Shown: positions 17,270 to 26,967 of the stretch, one piece after another
Layout of the letters: each line of letters opens with the position of its first letter
Numbering within the stretch: the stretch's first letter is position 1
NCBI GenBank assembly: GCA_025057015.1
Contig: JANWYG010000003.1
Coordinates: 168,423-232,422 of the forward strand
Source: Blastocatellia bacterium
GTDB lineage: Bacteria > Acidobacteriota > Blastocatellia > Chloracidobacteriales > JADJPF01
Length of the DNA stretch: 64,000 nucleotides
Direction of reading: 5' to 3'
The notes under the pieces: generated by a model
What the model was told of the DNA's origin: nothing
The model's input: only the letters and a program-made list of their open reading frames with translations
Databases searched by the model: none
Program-made: the position numbers and the translations under genes

Positions 17270-19324
17270 CTAAGAGTTAGTTAGCTGCTGTACGAGCTCT
17301 TCTGCGTCAGTTGCTGGCTTTTGACAGGCCAAGTCCTTGCAAACATAGGCCGTGGCTTTGTCGTCAATCATCCTTCGGCCTTCTAACAGTGGCCAGGGCC
17401 TGGATTGTTCTTGCGGTGAAACAAAGGCTATTACCTTCTTCAAGTCGGCGCTGCTGTAAGCTGCGCGCAGCAGTTCTTGGGTGTCTTTCCTAGAACGCGG
17501 GCCAACGATTACTATTTCTGTCGGACGGTTGAGATATATGTCCAAAGCGCACAGCATTTGACCAAATCCTGCAGGAAAACGTTGCATTGCTTGGGCAGCA
17601 CAGCGTAGTACTTGCACGGCTTTCTCTTCGTATTTTTGCTCTCCTGTAAGCGCGTGTAGCTTTAGCAGTGCCGTTGCTGCTATGGAATTGCCCGAAGGTG
17701 TAGCGTCGTCGGTGTAGTCTTTTAGTCGCGCAATTAGCTCTTCATGGTCGTGGGCCGTAAAGAAAAAGCCACCATGCTCTGCGTCCCAGAAAAGTTCTAT
17801 CATCTTGTCTGCTAGCTGTATAGCGCGATCTATCCAGCTAACATCGAGCGTGGCTTCATATAGTGAGATTAAGGCGTTCGATAGGTAAGCATAATCTTCT
17901 ACATAGGCGTCGAACTTTGCCGTATTGTTTTTGTAGCTGTGCATTAATCTATCGCCTTTAAAGCAGTTGCTGAAGATAAACTCCGTAGCTTTTACGGCAG
18001 CTTGTATGAAGTCTGGCCTATCTAAGACGGCGCCGGCTTCAGCAAGAGCGCTGATCATCAGGCCATTCCAGCTGGTCAGAATTTTGTCATCTCGTCCAGG
18101 GGGAATTCTTTTTGCCCGTGCTTCTAGCAGCTTAGATCTACAGCTTTCAAGTAGAGCAGCAAAATCTGCTGTCTTGTGCTTTTTGGCACAGAGGTTAAGC
18201 ATCTCGTCTATGGGCCTGGGGATGTGCAAGATGTTCTTGCCTTCAAAGTTGCCTTCGGTAGTTACTCCATAGTAACAGGCAAAAGCAGCTGCTTGATCAC
18301 CTAGTAGCGAGTCTATTTCTTGCTTATCCCAAAGGTAGAACTTTCCTTCGATGCCCTCGCTGTCGGCGTCCAAAGTACTGTAAAAGCCGCCACTTGCGTC
18401 GGTCATCTCGCGAAGCACCCACTCTAAGGTCTCAACGCATGCCTTGCGAAATCGCTCTCGTTTTGTAACTAGATATGCTCGTAGGTAGAGTGGAGCAAGC
18501 AGAGCGTTGTCGTAGAGCATTTTTTCGAAATGTGGAACTAGCCATTTTGCGTCTGTGGAGTAACGAGCAAAGCCTCCGCCTAAGTGATCGTAAATCCCAC
18601 CTCGTGCCATACAATCGAGGGTATGTTCTACCATTTCTAGGCATTCTGGATCTTTTGTTTTGTGGTAGCGTTGCAGTAGGAAGTTCAAGTTCATAGGTTG
18701 GGGGAATTTAGGTGCCTGACCAAACCCACCATATCTGTCGTCGTATTTTTGTGCGAGATTGTGATATGCCTTGCGCAAAATATGCTCGGTCAGAAGTTCA
18801 TAGCTTGGAGCAAAGGAAGTGACTTTGTTTAGCTCCTCTAGGATCTCTTTTGCTGTGCTTTGTATTTCGTGCTTACGGGTTTTGTAGGCTTCTGCTACGC
18901 TTTTGAGCACTCTTGGAAAGCTGGGCATGTTGTATTTATCTACTGGTGGAAAATAAGTCCCACCGTAAAAGGGTACGCCGTCGGGTGTAAGAAAAACTGT
19001 AAGCGGCCAACCGCCGCTTCCGGTCATCATCTGTACGGCGTTCATATAGATTTGGTCTAAGTCCGGCCGCTCCTCCCTATCTACTTTAATGCATATGAAG
19101 AGTTTGTTCATCAGATCAGCTATCTGTTCGTTTTCGAAAGATTCCCGTTCCATGACATGGCACCAGTGGCAAGCTGAATAGCCTATTGATAGCAAGATGG
19201 GTTTGTCTTCTGCCTTTGCCTTTTGTAGTGCCTCATTGCACCAAGGATACCAGTCTACGGGATTGTATGCATGTTGTAGTAGGTACGGACTAGTTTCGTT
19301 TATCAGTCTATTGCTTTTCTTCAT
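17270..19324 (-). CDS. Thioredoxin-domain protein of the DUF255/YyaL (spermatogenesis-associated 20) family
   Basis: A 684-residue cytosolic protein. The N-terminal thioredoxin-like domain carries C52-H-W-C55 within [14 protein letters not shown]; the rest is a six-hairpin (alpha/alpha) toroid resembling N-acylglucosamine epimerases and glycosidases ([30 protein letters not shown]). Family function is unsettled. I start it at ATG 19324 because AAAAAGGTGGTAGT directly precedes it and the conserved family start [20 protein letters not shown] follows. The open frame extends 39 codons upstream but that part is unlike the family. It is convergent with clpX, 11 bp apart. Confidence 0.93.
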   Translation of the reverse strand: MKKSNRLINETSPYLLQHAYNPVDWYPWCNEALQKAKAEDKPILLSIGYSACHWCHVMERESFENEQIADLMNKLFICIKVDREERPDLDQIYMNAVQMMTGSGGWPLTVFLTPDGVPFYGGTYFPPVDKYNMPSFPRVLKSVAEAYKTRKHEIQSTAKEILEELNKVTSFAPSYELLTEHILRKAYHNLAQKYDDRYGGFGQAPKFPQPMNLNFLLQRYHKTKDPECLEMVEHTLDCMARGGIYDHLGGGFARYSTDAKWLVPHFEKMLYDNALLAPLYLRAYLVTKRERFRKACVETLEWVLREMTDASGGFYSTLDADSEGIEGKFYLWDKQEIDSLLGDQAAAFACYYGVTTEGNFEGKNILHIPRPIDEMLNLCAKKHKTADFAALLESCRSKLLEARAKRIPPGRDDKILTSWNGLMISALAEAGAVLDRPDFIQAAVKATEFIFSNCFKGDRLMHSYKNNTAKFDAYVEDYAYLSNALISLYEATLDVSWIDRAIQLADKMIELFWDAEHGGFFFTAHDHEELIARLKDYTDDATPSGNSIAATALLKLHALTGEQKYEEKAVQVLRCAAQAMQRFPAGFGQMLCALDIYLNRPTEIVIVGPRSRKDTQELLRAAYSSADLKKVIAFVSPQEQSRPWPLLEGRRMIDDKATAYVCKDLACQKPATDAEELVQQLTNS

Positions 19325-19503
19325 ACTACCACCTTTTTGCAAAATCTTATGTCGGTAGAGCGGGATTAGGAAGCCATCTCGGCAATTTTTTGGATAGTGT
19401 AAGTTGTAGTTGCTGTTGGTGTGTGAATAATATATCGGCACGAATCTGATTTTATGGCTTGATTCTTCTTAGGCTTGTAGATGACTTGAAAAGGAATTAA
19501 GGC

Positions 19504-20319
19504 ATGAAAGTCTGCATACTTACTATAGGTAACGAGTTGTTGATAGGTGAGACGCAGGATACGAACTCTTACTGGCTTTGCCGGCAGCTTGCATCTCTTG
19601 GTGCTGAGGTCTTGCGAGTGGTGTTACTACCAGACATAGCTTCGGAGATTGCTTCTGAAATACTTGCAGCAAGGCAGCGAGGTAGCGAGTTATTAATTAC
19701 TACTGGCGGCTTAGGACCTACAGACGATGATCTCACGTTGCAGGCTATAGCAGCAGCTTTGTCGTTGCCTTGTGAACTAAACCAGCAGGCTGCGGAAATG
19801 ATAGAAAATAGACAGAAGGACCTCTTAGCAGCTGGCCTTATAGATGATACTGATATGACTCCTGAGCGATTGAAGATGGCGAAGCTACCACAAGGTAGCT
19901 TGCCCCTTTCGAATACTGTAGGTGTAGCACCTGGTGTGCTGCTTGAGCTATCCGGATTTAGGTTGATAGCATTGCCGGGTGTACCTGCGGAAATGCAGGC
20001 TATATTTAGCAGTCTACTGCCGCTACTGGAAAGTTGGATACCGAATGGTGGTTTCGAGGTTGTAGACCTTTGGGTCGGTTGCCCGGATGAGTCGGTACTG
20101 GCACCGATGCTGCGTCAGCTAGCTGCTGAGTATCCAGAGGTATATGCAAAATCAAAGGCAAGGGGTTATAGCAGTGAGCGTAAATTCAATATCAAGCTTC
20201 ATGCTCGAGGAAAGCCGTCTGTAACAAGACCATTACTTGCTAGTGCGACGGATAGGCTTGTAGAGCTACTTACTGAACGCGGAATAACCCTGCTCTCACG
20301 TACAGGTTTTCAATACTGA
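19504..20319 (+). CDS. CinA-type nucleotide-binding protein (COG1058), without the PncC amidase domain
   Basis: A 271-residue protein with the MoaB/MogA-like CinA N-domain: [36 protein letters not shown] and [13 protein letters not shown]. In full-length CinA (about 415 aa) this domain is an ADP-ribose/CoA pyrophosphatase and is followed by a nicotinamide-nucleotide amidase. Here the protein ends after the middle KH-like region, so the deamidase is missing or encoded elsewhere. It may be a pyrophosphatase acting on NAD breakdown products. The stop overlaps the next gene by one base (TGATG). Confidence 0.88.
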   Translation: MKVCILTIGNELLIGETQDTNSYWLCRQLASLGAEVLRVVLLPDIASEIASEILAARQRGSELLITTGGLGPTDDDLTLQAIAAALSLPCELNQQAAEMIENRQKDLLAAGLIDDTDMTPERLKMAKLPQGSLPLSNTVGVAPGVLLELSGFRLIALPGVPAEMQAIFSSLLPLLESWIPNGGFEVVDLWVGCPDESVLAPMLRQLAAEYPEVYAKSKARGYSSERKFNIKLHARGKPSVTRPLLASATDRLVELLTERGITLLSRTGFQY

Positions 20320-21689
20320 TGGGGGAAGATATGCACCAGTATCCTAAATTGGACGAGTATATAGAGTCTATAAGACCTCAGTTTGAGGAGCGTCTGGCAG
20401 CGTTTGTAGAAATTCCTACGGTTAGTATGGATCCAGAGCATAGAGCAGATATTGACCGTGGGGCAGATCTTGCTGTGGAATTGCTCAAAGAAATTGGTGT
20501 CACAGCTGAGAAGGCACCTACCGACGGCTATCCTTGCGTCGTCGGTGAGTTGATACAGGATCGTAGGTACCAGACTGTGACTATTTATAATCATCTTGAT
20601 GTGCAACCTGCAGATCCGGCTGAATGGCAGCAGGAGCCGTTTAAGTTTACTAAGGAGGGTGATCGCTATGGTGGTCGCGGGACTACAGATGATAAAGGGC
20701 CTGCACTGACGGCACTTTATGCAGTTCGGTATGCTGTTGAACAGCATATACCGCTAAATTTCAGGTTTTTGTGGGAACTAGAGGAAGAAATAGGAAGTCC
20801 AAATTTCGACTCTTTTCTCAAGTCCCGCGCGAAGACGATGAAAACTAACTCTGTGGTCATTTCTGATACGGTATGGATCAATCGCAGCCAGCCTGCTGTA
20901 CCGTATGGGCTACGAGGGCTGCTGACGCTTACGTTTACGCTCGAGACTGGCACGAAAGATGTTCATTCTGGTCTTACAGGTGGAGCCGCAAGAAATCCTA
21001 TAGGCGAGCTGTGTAAACTTATAGATCAGTGCTATGACGCTACTACGGGTCGTGTCAAGATCCCGGGTTTTTACGAAGACGTCGTACCGCTAAAGAAAGA
21101 ACAGCTTGAAAGCTTCCTTGCGTCTGGTTTTGACTTGGAGCATTTTTGCAAGGCCCATGGATTGAAGTCTCTACGTAGCAACGACGCAGCTACCGTGATC
21201 AAAGCCATAATGAGCAGACCTACTTTTGAGGTACACGGCATAACAGGTGGCTATGTCGGTGCTGGAGTCAAAACTATAGTGCCGTATAGAGCTGAAGCCA
21301 AGATAAGCTGTCGTCTCGTCAACGATATGAAGGTGGATAAGACCTTCAAACTTATCAAAAAGTTTGTCAAGGCAAAAAATCCTGATGTGCAGGTTATAGC
21401 CCATGCTTCGTCGCCTCCTTATCTAGGCCAATTCGAGGGCAAGTATGCCGATGCCGCGCGGGAAGCTATGAGGTACGCTTTTGGTAAAACACCAGCATTT
21501 ACTCGCGAAGGAGGCACGATAGGTGCCTGTACGTCTATGGAAAAGTATCTGAAAGTTCCGCTTACGTTTCTCGGGCTGAGCCTACCTGAGCACGGCTATC
21601 ACGCACCGAATGAAAACTATGATTGGCAACAAACGTGTGGCGGAATAAAGATGTTTACCAGATATTTTGACATAATAAGCCGGTTTTGA
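20319..21689 (+). CDS. M20 family metallopeptidase (dipeptidase-like)
   Basis: A 456-residue zinc aminoacylase/dipeptidase. Metal-site motifs are visible: [26 protein letters not shown] and the C-terminal [10 protein letters not shown]. The insertion that forms the dimerisation domain ([14 protein letters not shown] onward) is typical of M20 dipeptidases such as carnosinase-like enzymes. The predicted role is hydrolysis of di- or short peptides, fitting the OPT transporter elsewhere. It may start at ATG 20319, overlapping cinA, or at ATG 20331, which has GGGGGA 4 nt upstream. Confidence 0.92.
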   Translation: MGEDMHQYPKLDEYIESIRPQFEERLAAFVEIPTVSMDPEHRADIDRGADLAVELLKEIGVTAEKAPTDGYPCVVGELIQDRRYQTVTIYNHLDVQPADPAEWQQEPFKFTKEGDRYGGRGTTDDKGPALTALYAVRYAVEQHIPLNFRFLWELEEEIGSPNFDSFLKSRAKTMKTNSVVISDTVWINRSQPAVPYGLRGLLTLTFTLETGTKDVHSGLTGGAARNPIGELCKLIDQCYDATTGRVKIPGFYEDVVPLKKEQLESFLASGFDLEHFCKAHGLKSLRSNDAATVIKAIMSRPTFEVHGITGGYVGAGVKTIVPYRAEAKISCRLVNDMKVDKTFKLIKKFVKAKNPDVQVIAHASSPPYLGQFEGKYADAAREAMRYAFGKTPAFTREGGTIGACTSMEKYLKVPLTFLGLSLPEHGYHAPNENYDWQQTCGGIKMFTRYFDIISRF

Positions 21690-21708
21690 TTTTTGGCGTA
21701 ATGAGGGC

Positions 21709-23469
21709 TTAGGGAGGAAAGTTACTGTAGACGCTCTTTTCTCCAATAGCAGCGATCAGATAATATTTCTCTAGATGAGCTTCTACCAAGTGGAATTTGT
21801 CGTCGTAAGTAAACAGAAACACTCTACGAGCTTTCCATAGGCGCTGTAGCTCCTGATTGTCGATAAAAATCTTAGGAGCGTCTGCAAAGTAGGATCCAAA
21901 CTCTAAGCCCGTCATCCTACCATTTAGCAGCAGTACTTTCTCCTTTAGGTAGAATCCTATGCTAGAGCCGCCTTGATACTCACCGTGGATAATTACTACG
22001 GAGTTAGTGTCAAGACGCTTTTTTATTTCTTCAGCGAGCTTTTTCGAAGAAAGATATGGTTCAAAGTAAGTCAGTGCGTCATGAGCACAGAAGAGGAAAA
22101 TAGCTGTTGTGAGGGTCATAGTGATGGTCGAGGCTGCATGCAACTTTTTCAGACGTGCCAAGAAAGCGACGCTAAATCCTACGATAAAACATAGAGCAGC
22201 ACCTAGCGCAGGCCTACGTAACACGGCAAAAGCTTCGACTGTCAGATCGAACATGTGTCCTAGTGAGAGGCGATATTTTTCAGGATTGCTCGTAAGCACC
22301 TTAGAAATATCCTCTGCAGCTGGCAGGTGCCAGGACTTGATTACTAGAAATAGCAGTATGCCACCCAGGATGATGCCGACAGCTGCCAATAGACCTTGTA
22401 AATAGGTAAGACGTTTGTCGTTGCTACTTTCTCTAGAGGCGAGTTCTGTGGCACATATCAACGCTATTGCAGGGAACGCCGGGAAAGTATAGTACTCTTG
22501 TCGGGTAGAGAAGGAGAAAAAGGTGATGATAAATAGTGTCCACAACCAAAGGAAAACGATTTTTTGATCTGTTGGGTTGGTCGATAGTAGTGCTTTTTTG
22601 AACTTTGATATGGCAAGCGGTAAGAAGGTGCTAAAAGGAAACACCCAAACCAGGTGTAGACCCCAGAAAAGCGCTATCGGCACTGTGTCATAGTCTGCTG
22701 GATAACGTTTGCCGAGGTACCTGAGGAAGTGCTCGTTTATGAAGTAAAACCAAAAGAATCCTCGTCCTTGAGGACCGTTGCTATTGAGTAATCCTGCAGC
22801 TATGTGCCACGGTGCAGCCACGAGTAGAAACAGCATTGCACCGCTTACTAAGCGCATAGTCTTTATTCTATGTAGTCCACCAGTGTAAAAGACGTAGCAG
22901 AAGAGAATCCCAGCTGGAAAAACTACGCCTATTAAGCCTTTGGTGAGCACAGCTAGTGCTATTAATGTATAGCAGACATAATACATTTGTGGTGGTGCTT
23001 CGCCGTGATAGGCTTTGAGGAAAGCAAACAGTGCGAGAGTTATCCAAAGCGTTAAAATAATTTCTGGAATGAGAATTCTCGTAAATAGATAAAATCCGAG
23101 ACCTACGGTTACTGCCAGGGCAGAATACAATCCTGTGAGATCGTCACTTATCCAACTGCCAAAAAAGAAGACTGTTACTGCAAGTCCTAGTGCTGCGATT
23201 GCTAGAGGTAACCTTGTGGTAAACTCATTTCTGCCGAGGAGCTTGTAGCAAGCTGCTACTGACCAGTACATAAGAGGTGCTTTTTCAAGGTATCTGATGC
23301 CGTTTATATGAAGCGTAATCCAATCGCCGGTCTCTGCCATTTCCCTTGCTGCTTCTGCATGTGCTGCGTCGGCGTCATCTTGTAGCGAAGGGGTAGAAGC
23401 TGTTCCGAGGTAAATGGCGGCTGATAGTAGAGTGATTAGTGCGAGTGCTTTAGTTTTCGATATCTGCAT
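21709..23469 (-). CDS. GT39/ArnT-like membrane glycosyltransferase
   Basis: A 586-residue polytopic membrane protein. An N-terminal signal-anchor helix is followed by SLQDDADAAHAEAAREMA, matching the first external loop with the catalytic acidic pair of dolichyl-phosphate-mannose / lipid-A aminoarabinose transferases (PMT_2, GT39/GT83). RYLEKAPLMYW is also characteristic. About 11-12 helices and a C-terminal periplasmic domain (about 480-586) follow. It should move a sugar from a polyprenyl-phosphate carrier onto lipid, protein or glycan; donor and acceptor are unknown. Confidence 0.88.
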   Translation of the reverse strand: MQISKTKALALITLLSAAIYLGTASTPSLQDDADAAHAEAAREMAETGDWITLHINGIRYLEKAPLMYWSVAACYKLLGRNEFTTRLPLAIAALGLAVTVFFFGSWISDDLTGLYSALAVTVGLGFYLFTRILIPEIILTLWITLALFAFLKAYHGEAPPQMYYVCYTLIALAVLTKGLIGVVFPAGILFCYVFYTGGLHRIKTMRLVSGAMLFLLVAAPWHIAAGLLNSNGPQGRGFFWFYFINEHFLRYLGKRYPADYDTVPIALFWGLHLVWVFPFSTFLPLAISKFKKALLSTNPTDQKIVFLWLWTLFIITFFSFSTRQEYYTFPAFPAIALICATELASRESSNDKRLTYLQGLLAAVGIILGGILLFLVIKSWHLPAAEDISKVLTSNPEKYRLSLGHMFDLTVEAFAVLRRPALGAALCFIVGFSVAFLARLKKLHAASTITMTLTTAIFLFCAHDALTYFEPYLSSKKLAEEIKKRLDTNSVVIIHGEYQGGSSIGFYLKEKVLLLNGRMTGLEFGSYFADAPKIFIDNQELQRLWKARRVFLFTYDDKFHLVEAHLEKYYLIAAIGEKSVYSNFPP

Positions 23470-23533
23470 ATTGCCTTTTTTAGGTTAAGTTTAGTAATTA
23501 TAGAGGAGCTTTCCTTAAGTCTGTAGAGCTGAT

Positions 23534-24265
23534 ATGAAGTTTGTAATAAAGAAAGTAAGTGAAGTAGAGGCTATACGCCGGCGCTTACCGACGGTTGTAG
23601 AAATAGAAGGTGAGCTTGAAGACAGCGATTTTAGGGTTTTCTTGTCGAAACAAGCCAGAGAGAAGATCTTCCTTGTCGGGTCATACAATTTAGGTCAGAA
23701 CTTGCTTATGAGGGAAAACGAACGTGGAGGCGTGCTGCTTGGCAACCTTTACTACGATACAGTTGATGGAAGACGTATCACCTACACGGCTGTAACGGAC
23801 ATAGTTCCTGCTGAAGAGGCCGAAGCTGGTTACACACATGTTGAATTTGACGGGCAAGTTCTCAGTGCCGTTATGGAGGAGGCACAAAATTATATCAGGC
23901 AAACTGGAGAGAATCTTCGTATAGTCGGTTGGTATCATACTCATCCAGGTTTTGGCGTGTTTATGTCTGGTACTGACCAGCAAACACAGCGGCAAATATA
24001 TGGTACCGATTGGCATGTTGCTATAGTCTTCGATCCTATAAGAAGGGACTACGGCATCTTTTACGGCCGAGATTCTACACCCTGCCGAGGTTGGTATATA
24101 TTTGATATGCTCGCAGAAGGTTTTGCTCCTCCTCTAGTACTGCGCCTGCGTTTCGACCAATATGAAGGCTATAGTAGAAAAGCTGATGAGGACTTTATAA
24201 AGCTAAAACAGACCCTCCTAGAAGAATTTCACGAAATGTTTGATCCAATTAAGGATGCCTTCTAA
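23534..24265 (+). CDS. JAMM/MPN (Mov34) zinc metalloprotease-like protein
   Basis: A 243-residue protein whose central MPN domain has a complete JAMM zinc site: E63 (ERGGVLLG), H135-T-H137 and S145-G-T-D148 in the H-x-H-x7-S-x2-D spacing. JAMM proteases remove ubiquitin-like tags in eukaryotes and archaea; bacterial ones process sulfur-carrier or ubiquitin-like proteins. The N-terminal 50 residues and a helical C-terminus are additional. No ubiquitin-like, E1 or E2 gene is in the window, so the substrate is unknown. It ends 113 bp before the NAD-salvage operon on the same strand. Confidence 0.88.
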   Translation: MKFVIKKVSEVEAIRRRLPTVVEIEGELEDSDFRVFLSKQAREKIFLVGSYNLGQNLLMRENERGGVLLGNLYYDTVDGRRITYTAVTDIVPAEEAEAGYTHVEFDGQVLSAVMEEAQNYIRQTGENLRIVGWYHTHPGFGVFMSGTDQQTQRQIYGTDWHVAIVFDPIRRDYGIFYGRDSTPCRGWYIFDMLAEGFAPPLVLRLRFDQYEGYSRKADEDFIKLKQTLLEEFHEMFDPIKDAF

Positions 24266-24346
24266 GTGAGCTTATGGTTGGGTGTATCCTTTCTAGGTGG
24301 GCCTTGAAGCACTTTGTGAAATTTTTCTCTTGCAAAAAGAAATTTA

Positions 24347-24361
24347 GTGTATAAAATACAC
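24347..24361. promoter_or_regulatory. Candidate NrtR operator over the pncB promoter
   Basis: A perfect 15-bp palindrome GTGTAT-AAA-ATACAC ends 17 nt before the pncB start. It overlaps the likely -10 element TAAAAT (24352-24357), which is spaced 16 nt from TTGCAA (24330-24335). A repressor bound here would block transcription. The NrtR-family gene in the same operon is the obvious candidate. This is inference from position and symmetry. Confidence 0.6.
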
Positions 24362-24378
24362 GATTACGAGGAGGGAAT

Positions 24379-25710
24379 ATGGAGAGTGGGTTGCACACGG
24401 ATCTGTATCAGCTGACTATGGCTGCGGGATATTGGAAATATGGTATGAATGGCAGGGCGTGTTTTGAGTTATTCACGCGACGATTGCCAAAGGATCGGGG
24501 CTATTTGATAGCTGCGGGGTTGGAGCAAGTTATCGAGTATCTTGAAGGTGTCAGGTTTAGTGAGGAAGACGTAGCGTATCTGAGGACATTGAAGCCGTTT
24601 CAGAAGGTTGATGAGGGGTATTTTGATTATCTGCGTAAGTTTAGGTTTACTGGTGATCTTTGGGCAGTACCTGAAGGGACGGTGGTATTTGCTGACGAGC
24701 CCATACTGCGGATAGTAGCGCCGCTCATAGAAGCCCAGGTAGTAGAGACCTACATATTGTCAGTAATCAACTTTCAGACGCTAATAGCGACGAAAGCAGC
24801 GCGTGTAGTTAATGCGGCACAGCTTGATGGGAAGAAGCGTCGTGTGATTGAGTTTGGTACACGGAGGGCTCATGGACCGGCAGCCGGTTATACTGCTGCT
24901 CGGGCAGCCTACATTGGTGGTTGTGACGGTACGTCTAACGTTGCGGCTGGCAAGCGCTGGGGCATACCGGTCTTTGGAACGGCGGCGCATGCCTGGACGT
25001 TGGCCTGCAGTTCAGAACAAGAGGCTTTTGAGCGGTACTATGCTCTCTATCCTGAGACCTGTACGTTGCTGATAGATACCTACGATGTCATAAGTGGCGC
25101 TAAGAATGCTGTCAAGGTTGGTAAGGGTGTTTTGGGAGTTAGAATTGATAGTGGTGACTTGGCGGAGCAAGCACGGCAGGTAAGGGAAATACTTGATGCT
25201 GCTGGGATGCACGCAACGAGAATAGTCCTGTCAGGAGATCTAAACGAGTACTTAGTAGCAGGAATGGTTAAAGCTGGAGTACCTGTTGACGATTTTGGAG
25301 TAGGTACGGATTTGGTTGTTTCTCGGGATGCTCCGGCTCTTGGCGGCGTATACAAACTTGTTGAGCGTGAAGGTAAAGATGGGCAAAAAATCTACACGGC
25401 AAAGTTTAGTCCAGGCAAGGTAACTTTGCCTGGTGCAAAGCAAATCTTTAGGCAGCAAGAAAACGGTAAGTTTGTAGGTGACATACTAGGACTAGCTTTT
25501 GAAGAATATGACGGCACGAGTAAGTTGTTAGAGCAGTTTATCAAAGATGGAGAGTGCTGCAGGAAGTATAGTCTTGAGGAAGCTCGCGAGCGCGCTAAGG
25601 ACCAACTTGAAGCATTGCCCGAAGAGTACAAGCAGCTCGAGTCACCTGCAAGGTATCCTGTAGAGCCAAGCAAACAGATCATTCAGTTACTTGAACAGCT
25701 AAAAGTATAG
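24379..25710 (+). CDS. pncB: Nicotinate phosphoribosyltransferase
   Basis: Makes nicotinate mononucleotide from nicotinate and PRPP (Preiss-Handler NAD salvage). Typical motifs are HTDLYQLTMAAGYW at the N-terminus, EFGTRRAHGPAAG for substrate binding, and GVRIDSGDLAEQAR plus FGVGTDLVVSRDAP for phosphoribosyl contacts. Length (443 aa) is normal. GAGGAGGG gives a strong ribosome site. It is the first gene of a probable pncB-pncA-nrtR operon; the palindrome at 24347-24361 covers its promoter. Confidence 0.96.
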   Translation: MESGLHTDLYQLTMAAGYWKYGMNGRACFELFTRRLPKDRGYLIAAGLEQVIEYLEGVRFSEEDVAYLRTLKPFQKVDEGYFDYLRKFRFTGDLWAVPEGTVVFADEPILRIVAPLIEAQVVETYILSVINFQTLIATKAARVVNAAQLDGKKRRVIEFGTRRAHGPAAGYTAARAAYIGGCDGTSNVAAGKRWGIPVFGTAAHAWTLACSSEQEAFERYYALYPETCTLLIDTYDVISGAKNAVKVGKGVLGVRIDSGDLAEQARQVREILDAAGMHATRIVLSGDLNEYLVAGMVKAGVPVDDFGVGTDLVVSRDAPALGGVYKLVEREGKDGQKIYTAKFSPGKVTLPGAKQIFRQQENGKFVGDILGLAFEEYDGTSKLLEQFIKDGECCRKYSLEEARERAKDQLEALPEEYKQLESPARYPVEPSKQIIQLLEQLKV

Positions 25711-25718
25711 GAGGAGTT

Positions 25719-26306
25719 ATGAAATTAGCTTTTGTTGACATAGACACGCAAGTAGACTTTATGTTGCCGGAAGGGGCGTTGTATGTGCCAGGGGCAGAAA
25801 CTCTTATACCGAACCTGGAGCGGCTGATAGCATATGCTCGCGACAACGGCATACCTGTTATAGCTTCAGTAGATGCGCATTTAATAGGTGATCCAGAGTT
25901 CGAGCAGTTTCCGCCGCACTGCGTGGTTAACACTCCTGGTCAGCAGAAAGTATCTTCTACAGGGATTGCAGGTGCTCAAACTATAGGTGTGCAGAAAGTC
26001 CCTGATCTACAGGTTGGTAACGCTCTAGTTTTAGAGAAGACTGTGTTTAGTATCTTTGGTAACGAGAATGCTGATGAAGTGTTCAGGCAGATTAAGGCCG
26101 ATGAGTATGTTGTTTTTGGAGTAGCTACTGACTATTGTGTGAAAGCTGCCGTGTTAGGATTAATCGAGCGGGGTTACAAAGTTGCTGTAGTAGAAGATGC
26201 GATAAAGGGAGTTACTGAGCAAGGAGCGCTTGAGGCTATCGAGGAGATGCGCCGTGCAGGTGCAAGATTTGTCACTACGGAACAAGTAATTGCTAACGAG
26301 AAATGA
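25719..26306 (+). CDS. pncA: Nicotinamidase (isochorismatase-like hydrolase)
   Basis: Deamidates nicotinamide to nicotinate, which the upstream PncB then uses. The catalytic triad is visible: D9 (IDTQVDFM), K107 (LEKTVFS) and C140 (ATDYCVKAA), with the metal-binding D and H in SVDAHL. Length (195 aa) fits. AGGAG lies just before the ATG, 8 nt after the pncB stop. Membership in an NAD operon makes nicotinamidase, rather than another isochorismatase-fold hydrolase, the best call. Confidence 0.93.
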   Translation: MKLAFVDIDTQVDFMLPEGALYVPGAETLIPNLERLIAYARDNGIPVIASVDAHLIGDPEFEQFPPHCVVNTPGQQKVSSTGIAGAQTIGVQKVPDLQVGNALVLEKTVFSIFGNENADEVFRQIKADEYVVFGVATDYCVKAAVLGLIERGYKVAVVEDAIKGVTEQGALEAIEEMRRAGARFVTTEQVIANEK

Positions 26307-26307
26307 A

Positions 26308-26967
26308 GTGAATAAAGAAGGGTTTGTACCAGCGGTAGAAGACAGGCCTGCAGTAACGGTAGACATTGTTTTATTTAGCGTTATTAACGATTGGCTGAAT
26401 GTCCTGCTAGTCAAGCGGCGAATACCGCCTTTTGTCGGGATGTGGGCACTGCCTGGTGGTTTTGTTCGCCGAGGAGAGACTCTGGAAGAAGCAGCGCTAA
26501 GAGAGTTGTCGGAGGAGACCGGTGTAAGTGGCTTCTATCTCGAACAGTTGTATACTTTTGGAGATCCAGGTCGAGACCCGCGTATGTGGATAGTGACTGT
26601 GGCGTACTATGCTCTTGTAAATTCTAAAGGTATAGAACTACGCCCAGCCACTGATGTTGTTGATACAGCCTGGTACTTGGTGGATAATTTGCCGGAGTTA
26701 GCTTTCGATCACGCGAGAATCATTCAGTATGCAGTTAAGCGGCTACGTAGCAAGCTTGAGTATACGACTGTAGGATTTGAGCTTTTGCCAGAAAAATTTA
26801 CCCTTACCGAATTACAGCGAGTCTATGAGGCTATTCTAGGTCAGAAGATAGATAAACGCAATTTTCGTAAGAAGATGCTTAGCCGAGGCATATTACAACC
26901 TCTTGACGAGACTAAGATGGAGGGAGTGCACAGACCAGCTAAGCTGTACAGGTTCCTAGGGGTTTGA
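26308..26967 (+). CDS. nrtR: NrtR-like Nudix transcriptional regulator of NAD metabolism
   Basis: A Nudix domain (residues about 10-140) fused to a C-terminal winged-helix (about 150-219, FTLTELQRVYEAILGQKIDK then NFRKKML), the architecture of NrtR. NrtR represses NAD genes and responds to ADP-ribose. The Nudix box is intact (G-x5-E-x7-REL-x-EE-x-GV), so hydrolase activity may be retained, unlike some NrtR proteins with degenerate sites. Clustering with pncB and pncA supports the role. I prefer GTG 26308; TTG 26290, overlapping pncA, is also possible. A Nudix hydrolase without regulatory function is the alternative. Confidence 0.88.
   Translation: MNKEGFVPAVEDRPAVTVDIVLFSVINDWLNVLLVKRRIPPFVGMWALPGGFVRRGETLEEAALRELSEETGVSGFYLEQLYTFGDPGRDPRMWIVTVAYYALVNSKGIELRPATDVVDTAWYLVDNLPELAFDHARIIQYAVKRLRSKLEYTTVGFELLPEKFTLTELQRVYEAILGQKIDKRNFRKKMLSRGILQPLDETKMEGVHRPAKLYRFLGV

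Noticed and set aside
19325..19441. A 39-codon N-terminal extension of the DUF255 protein
   Set aside because: The strong ribosome site sits before ATG 19324, where the conserved family start begins.
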